DNA of 64,000 nt from Moringa oleifera (Eukaryota > Streptophyta > Magnoliopsida > Brassicales > Moringaceae), in NCBI GenBank assembly GCA_021397835.1, contig JAJFZO010000747.1, positions 5,892,501 to 5,956,500 on the forward strand, in the 5' to 3' direction. The stretch's first letter is position 1, and each line of letters begins with the position of its first letter. The position numbers and the translations under genes were made by a program. Shown here in pieces: positions 61,801 through 64,000 of this stretch. Under the pieces are notes generated by a model. The model searched no databases. It worked only from the letters and a program-made list of their open reading frames with translations, and was not told the origin of the DNA.

Positions 61801-62602
61801 TGAACAAAAACATTCTCCAGAAAATAGAAGAAAAGTTCAAAGACAAAAAACAGGAACTACACAATTACATTGTTATGCACTTGGCAATAAAACTACAAAA
61901 CATCGACCAAAAAAGAAAACAGAAGTATTAAATGATTAGTCATAGAAAGAAAGCCTTCAAAACAACATTATATACTAAATTGGGTTTGCAAAATTAAGAA
62001 AATACTAGTTTTACCAGAAGCAAGAAATAGAAGGGGAGAATAAACAACATTTCTTCCCTTGGAAAAAAGCAAGATGGTAGATTAGGTTCTTTCACCTACA
62101 AATAATGTTAGAGTGAACAAAGAAACATTGGCAAATTGTTAAATATAATTGCCGTTTCCACCAAAAAGTGGCAAACAACTAAAACAAACTAAATATATCA
62201 CTGTTTTGGTCTTGAAAGAACTTTGTAACGTAACATTTGAAACAGATATTGGGAAGGTCAGAGGCAGACATTTCTCACTCGAGCACTTAGGCCAGTAAAT
62301 ACTCAATAACAGGTCTTCGTGACATGAAATGAGAATGATTATACATGTTAATTTCCAAAGACAGATAATCATGCATTATAAAAGCGACTCAAATTTGCCT
62401 AATTGGGATTACCATAATAGACTTGTCGCAACTCTTTCAAGGAAATTTCTAACTCATTAGAGATCTTGCAGGCCTAATGGTAAAATAATTCAACTAACCC
62501 GCCAGTAGTTGCAGTAGCTGCCTGACCACTAGCATCGTTCTTCTTGACATCAGCCAAAACAGCATTAACCTCATCATTCTCAAAAGCAAAATACACAGGA
62601 TA
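55807..62602 (-). CDS. NCLN: Nicalin, BOS complex subunit (partial: C-terminal 414 aa)
   Basis: Minus-strand exons, 5' to 3': 62499-62602, 61697-61763, 60462-60554, 60217-60381, 59958-60098, 59790-59867, 58558-58670, 58402-58462, 56549-56716, 56164-56265, 56001-56090, 55807-55869. All junctions are GT-AG and in frame. Roughly 150 N-terminal residues, including the signal sequence, must lie beyond 64000; the first visible exon is preceded by an acceptor. Nicalin is a nicastrin-like ER membrane protein with an M28-peptidase fold; with NOMO and TMEM147 it forms the BOS complex that helps insert multipass membrane proteins at the translocon. Visible hallmarks are YPVYFAFENDEVNAV, IAIVASYDTFGAAPE, GSDSNGSGVAALLEIARLFS and FGLTSGGPYNYNGTHKWL. 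A C-terminal membrane helix (FDLLLLLVLGSYLIVLFSFL) is followed by a short basic tail RRPPSRKVKTA. The family is thought to be catalytically inactive. Confidence 0.93.
57742..57793. repeat. Perfect 26-bp tandem duplication in a nicalin intron
   Basis: AGACATTGGACAACTTTTCC plus ATAC-ending remainder occurs at 57742 and 57768 with no mismatch, so the event is recent. It lies in the 1.7-kb intron between exons 58402-58462 and 56549-56716. Confidence 0.95.
59164..59180. repeat. (GA)n microsatellite in a nicalin intron
   Basis: A short pure GA run in the intron between 58671 and 59789. Confidence 0.9.
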
Positions 62603-64000
62603 CTGCAACAAATGGAACCACCATAAATGGGGAAAAAAAGAAAGGTAATAGTAAGTATGAAAAGAAAAAATAGAGCAGTAACAAAGTAAAATTAGATATT
62701 ATTTTCCAAATTCTGAATCTTTTTTTTTTTAATAACCACAGTAAAGGACGACATTCCCCCCACATATAGCTGAGGGCCCAATCGACTAATTTGCAAGGAC
62801 CCTGGGGAAGCCAGGAAGATCCCCCATCCCTAAGCAAATCCAGATTCTAAACCTAAAAGCCATTTACAAGTATCATCAGTAGACAAGTAAGACATCAATG
62901 GAGAGATAACTTATCTGATATACCCAACAACATTACACCACAGAACTCAGTAGTTTCCCCAGGAAAATATAGAAAGGAACCTACAAATATTTATAGGATA
63001 TAAGTAAGCCCTTTAGTTTTCTCGGTTCCCATCTACCATTTACCCAGGCTTACATTGTCTCTTTTCAGAAATACTGATGTAAGTTTTAGAAATTAGATGT
63101 TCCTTTTGTCTTTTTTGGCATTCTCTTGCACACTTCCTACGGTAAATATGGTGGATACATGCTTTTGTTTATAAAAAAGAAGACAAATAACTAATCAACA
63201 AAAAAGTGTAGCATCTAGTCTTAAATTTATGCATTAGCATCATTTTTTTTCAGTTGGGAGAGTGACACCCATGTTAATCATATGATTTAGTTGACATAAG
63301 AATAATGGAATCTTCTGAGGTCATGGCACCACATCTCAGGTTGAAGGAAAGAGAGGTATACACCTGCCCAGGGGTTCTCAGTTATAAAAGAAGGAAAAAC
63401 AAAAGGAGAGTGAAATGTTATCCACATCACAACTATAGACTAATATTCTAAGTATACCAACATAAATTTAGGAAAATAATATGAATTTACGAGATCCTGA
63501 CAGTACAAACATGGGCAAATTGATTAGACAAGAGTTCACATCCTAACCCCATCAATGCAACAGAACAATAAAATAAAGAAAAATATATAGGTTGTCACAT
63601 TGATTGACATGTACAAATTTAATGGAATTTTATAAAACATAATTAGGGAGCTAAGCTCTCTAGTAAAAAATATTTGGTAGTCAAAAGAACCACAACAGTC
63701 AAAAATAAATAAGATGGTCAGAAGAGCATCAGTTCAGAGCAATCAAGCATCCAAAATTCCAGCAGAAATTTATTGCGTCATTTTAAAGGACATAAAATGA
63801 ACATTTCTGATAACAAAAGTAAATAAATACAAGGACATGGAATGAACCAGGGAAAGGGCCTTAGTGCAGGATTGAATACAGGTTCTTAACCAATTAGACA
63901 TATTAAGACACAGAAGTACACAAACGGTAGTTAAAAGGGATTAGTTGAACTGAGAATAGTGAGATAATCTGAAGTAATGCAGAATAAACAATTCATTTGC
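62603..64000 (-). other. Nicalin intron, open at the window edge
   Basis: No exon matching the N-terminal half of nicalin was found on the minus strand in these 1.4 kb, so this is read as one intron continuing past the window. A donor-like CCTGGGCAG|GTGTAT near 63363 has no matching coding frame before it. Stretches near 62700-62840 are less AT-rich (GGGTCCTTGCAAATTAG-like) and may be transposon debris. Confidence 0.55.

Noticed and set aside
63340..63400. Possible additional nicalin exon with a CAG|GTGTAT donor on the minus strand
   Set aside because: The sequence before it does not read as any part of nicalin and no acceptor fits, so it was treated as intron.
1..64000. tRNA or other structured RNA genes
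   Set aside because: I looked for the tRNA B-box pattern (GGTTCGAnTCC) and found no copy with a matching A-box at the right distance; a dedicated scan such as tRNAscan-SE would be decisive.

Overview
This is a window of plant nuclear DNA, most likely from a woody eudicot. The base composition is strongly AT-rich, the genes are split by GT-AG introns, and the intergenic space is filled with decayed plant transposons (LINE, CACTA, Ty3/gypsy, Ty1/copia). The four genes encode proteins conserved across land plants. I cannot name the species from the sequence alone.

Layout. 1-19,700 is a transposon-rich, gene-free block. It starts with the 3' part of a LINE (1-1306), followed by a small plus-strand CACTA relic with an internal deletion (2440-3010). 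A larger, broken minus-strand CACTA element has Tnp2, DUF4218 and DUF4216 coding relics between 6760 and 10333, and probably ends in the terminal repeat at 14476. 19,700-26,420 holds a complete OTU-domain deubiquitinase gene of the OTLD1 type, with a G-box cluster, a TATA box, a 5'UTR intron and a 48-codon upstream ORF. 27,000-39,400 is a second transposon block: a gypsy relic in which the pol end (minus strand) converges on an antisense ORF (plus strand) with a 57-bp tandem array between them, a copia gag-protease relic, a 285-bp tandem duplication, and two adjacent minisatellites of about 19 bp.

39,682-45,847 holds the decapping activator DCP1 (8 exons, 370 aa). Its 3' flank carries an antisense copia integrase relic and a second CACTA terminus. 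47,000-51,540 is repetitive non-coding DNA. 51,713-54,163 encodes a small single-RRM protein (4 exons, 130 aa) with a probable organelle-targeting leader. 55,807-64,000 holds the C-terminal 414 residues of nicalin (BOS complex subunit, minus strand); its N-terminal exons lie beyond the window.

The four genes do not form a pathway. They are unrelated housekeeping or regulatory genes: chromatin and ubiquitin control, mRNA decapping, organelle RNA binding, and ER membrane-protein biogenesis. I found no tRNA, rRNA or CRISPR locus. Nothing here is clearly a new biological system. The most unusual items are the OTLD1 upstream ORF, the GC-AG intron in the same gene, and the convergent pol/antisense-ORF layout of the gypsy relic.
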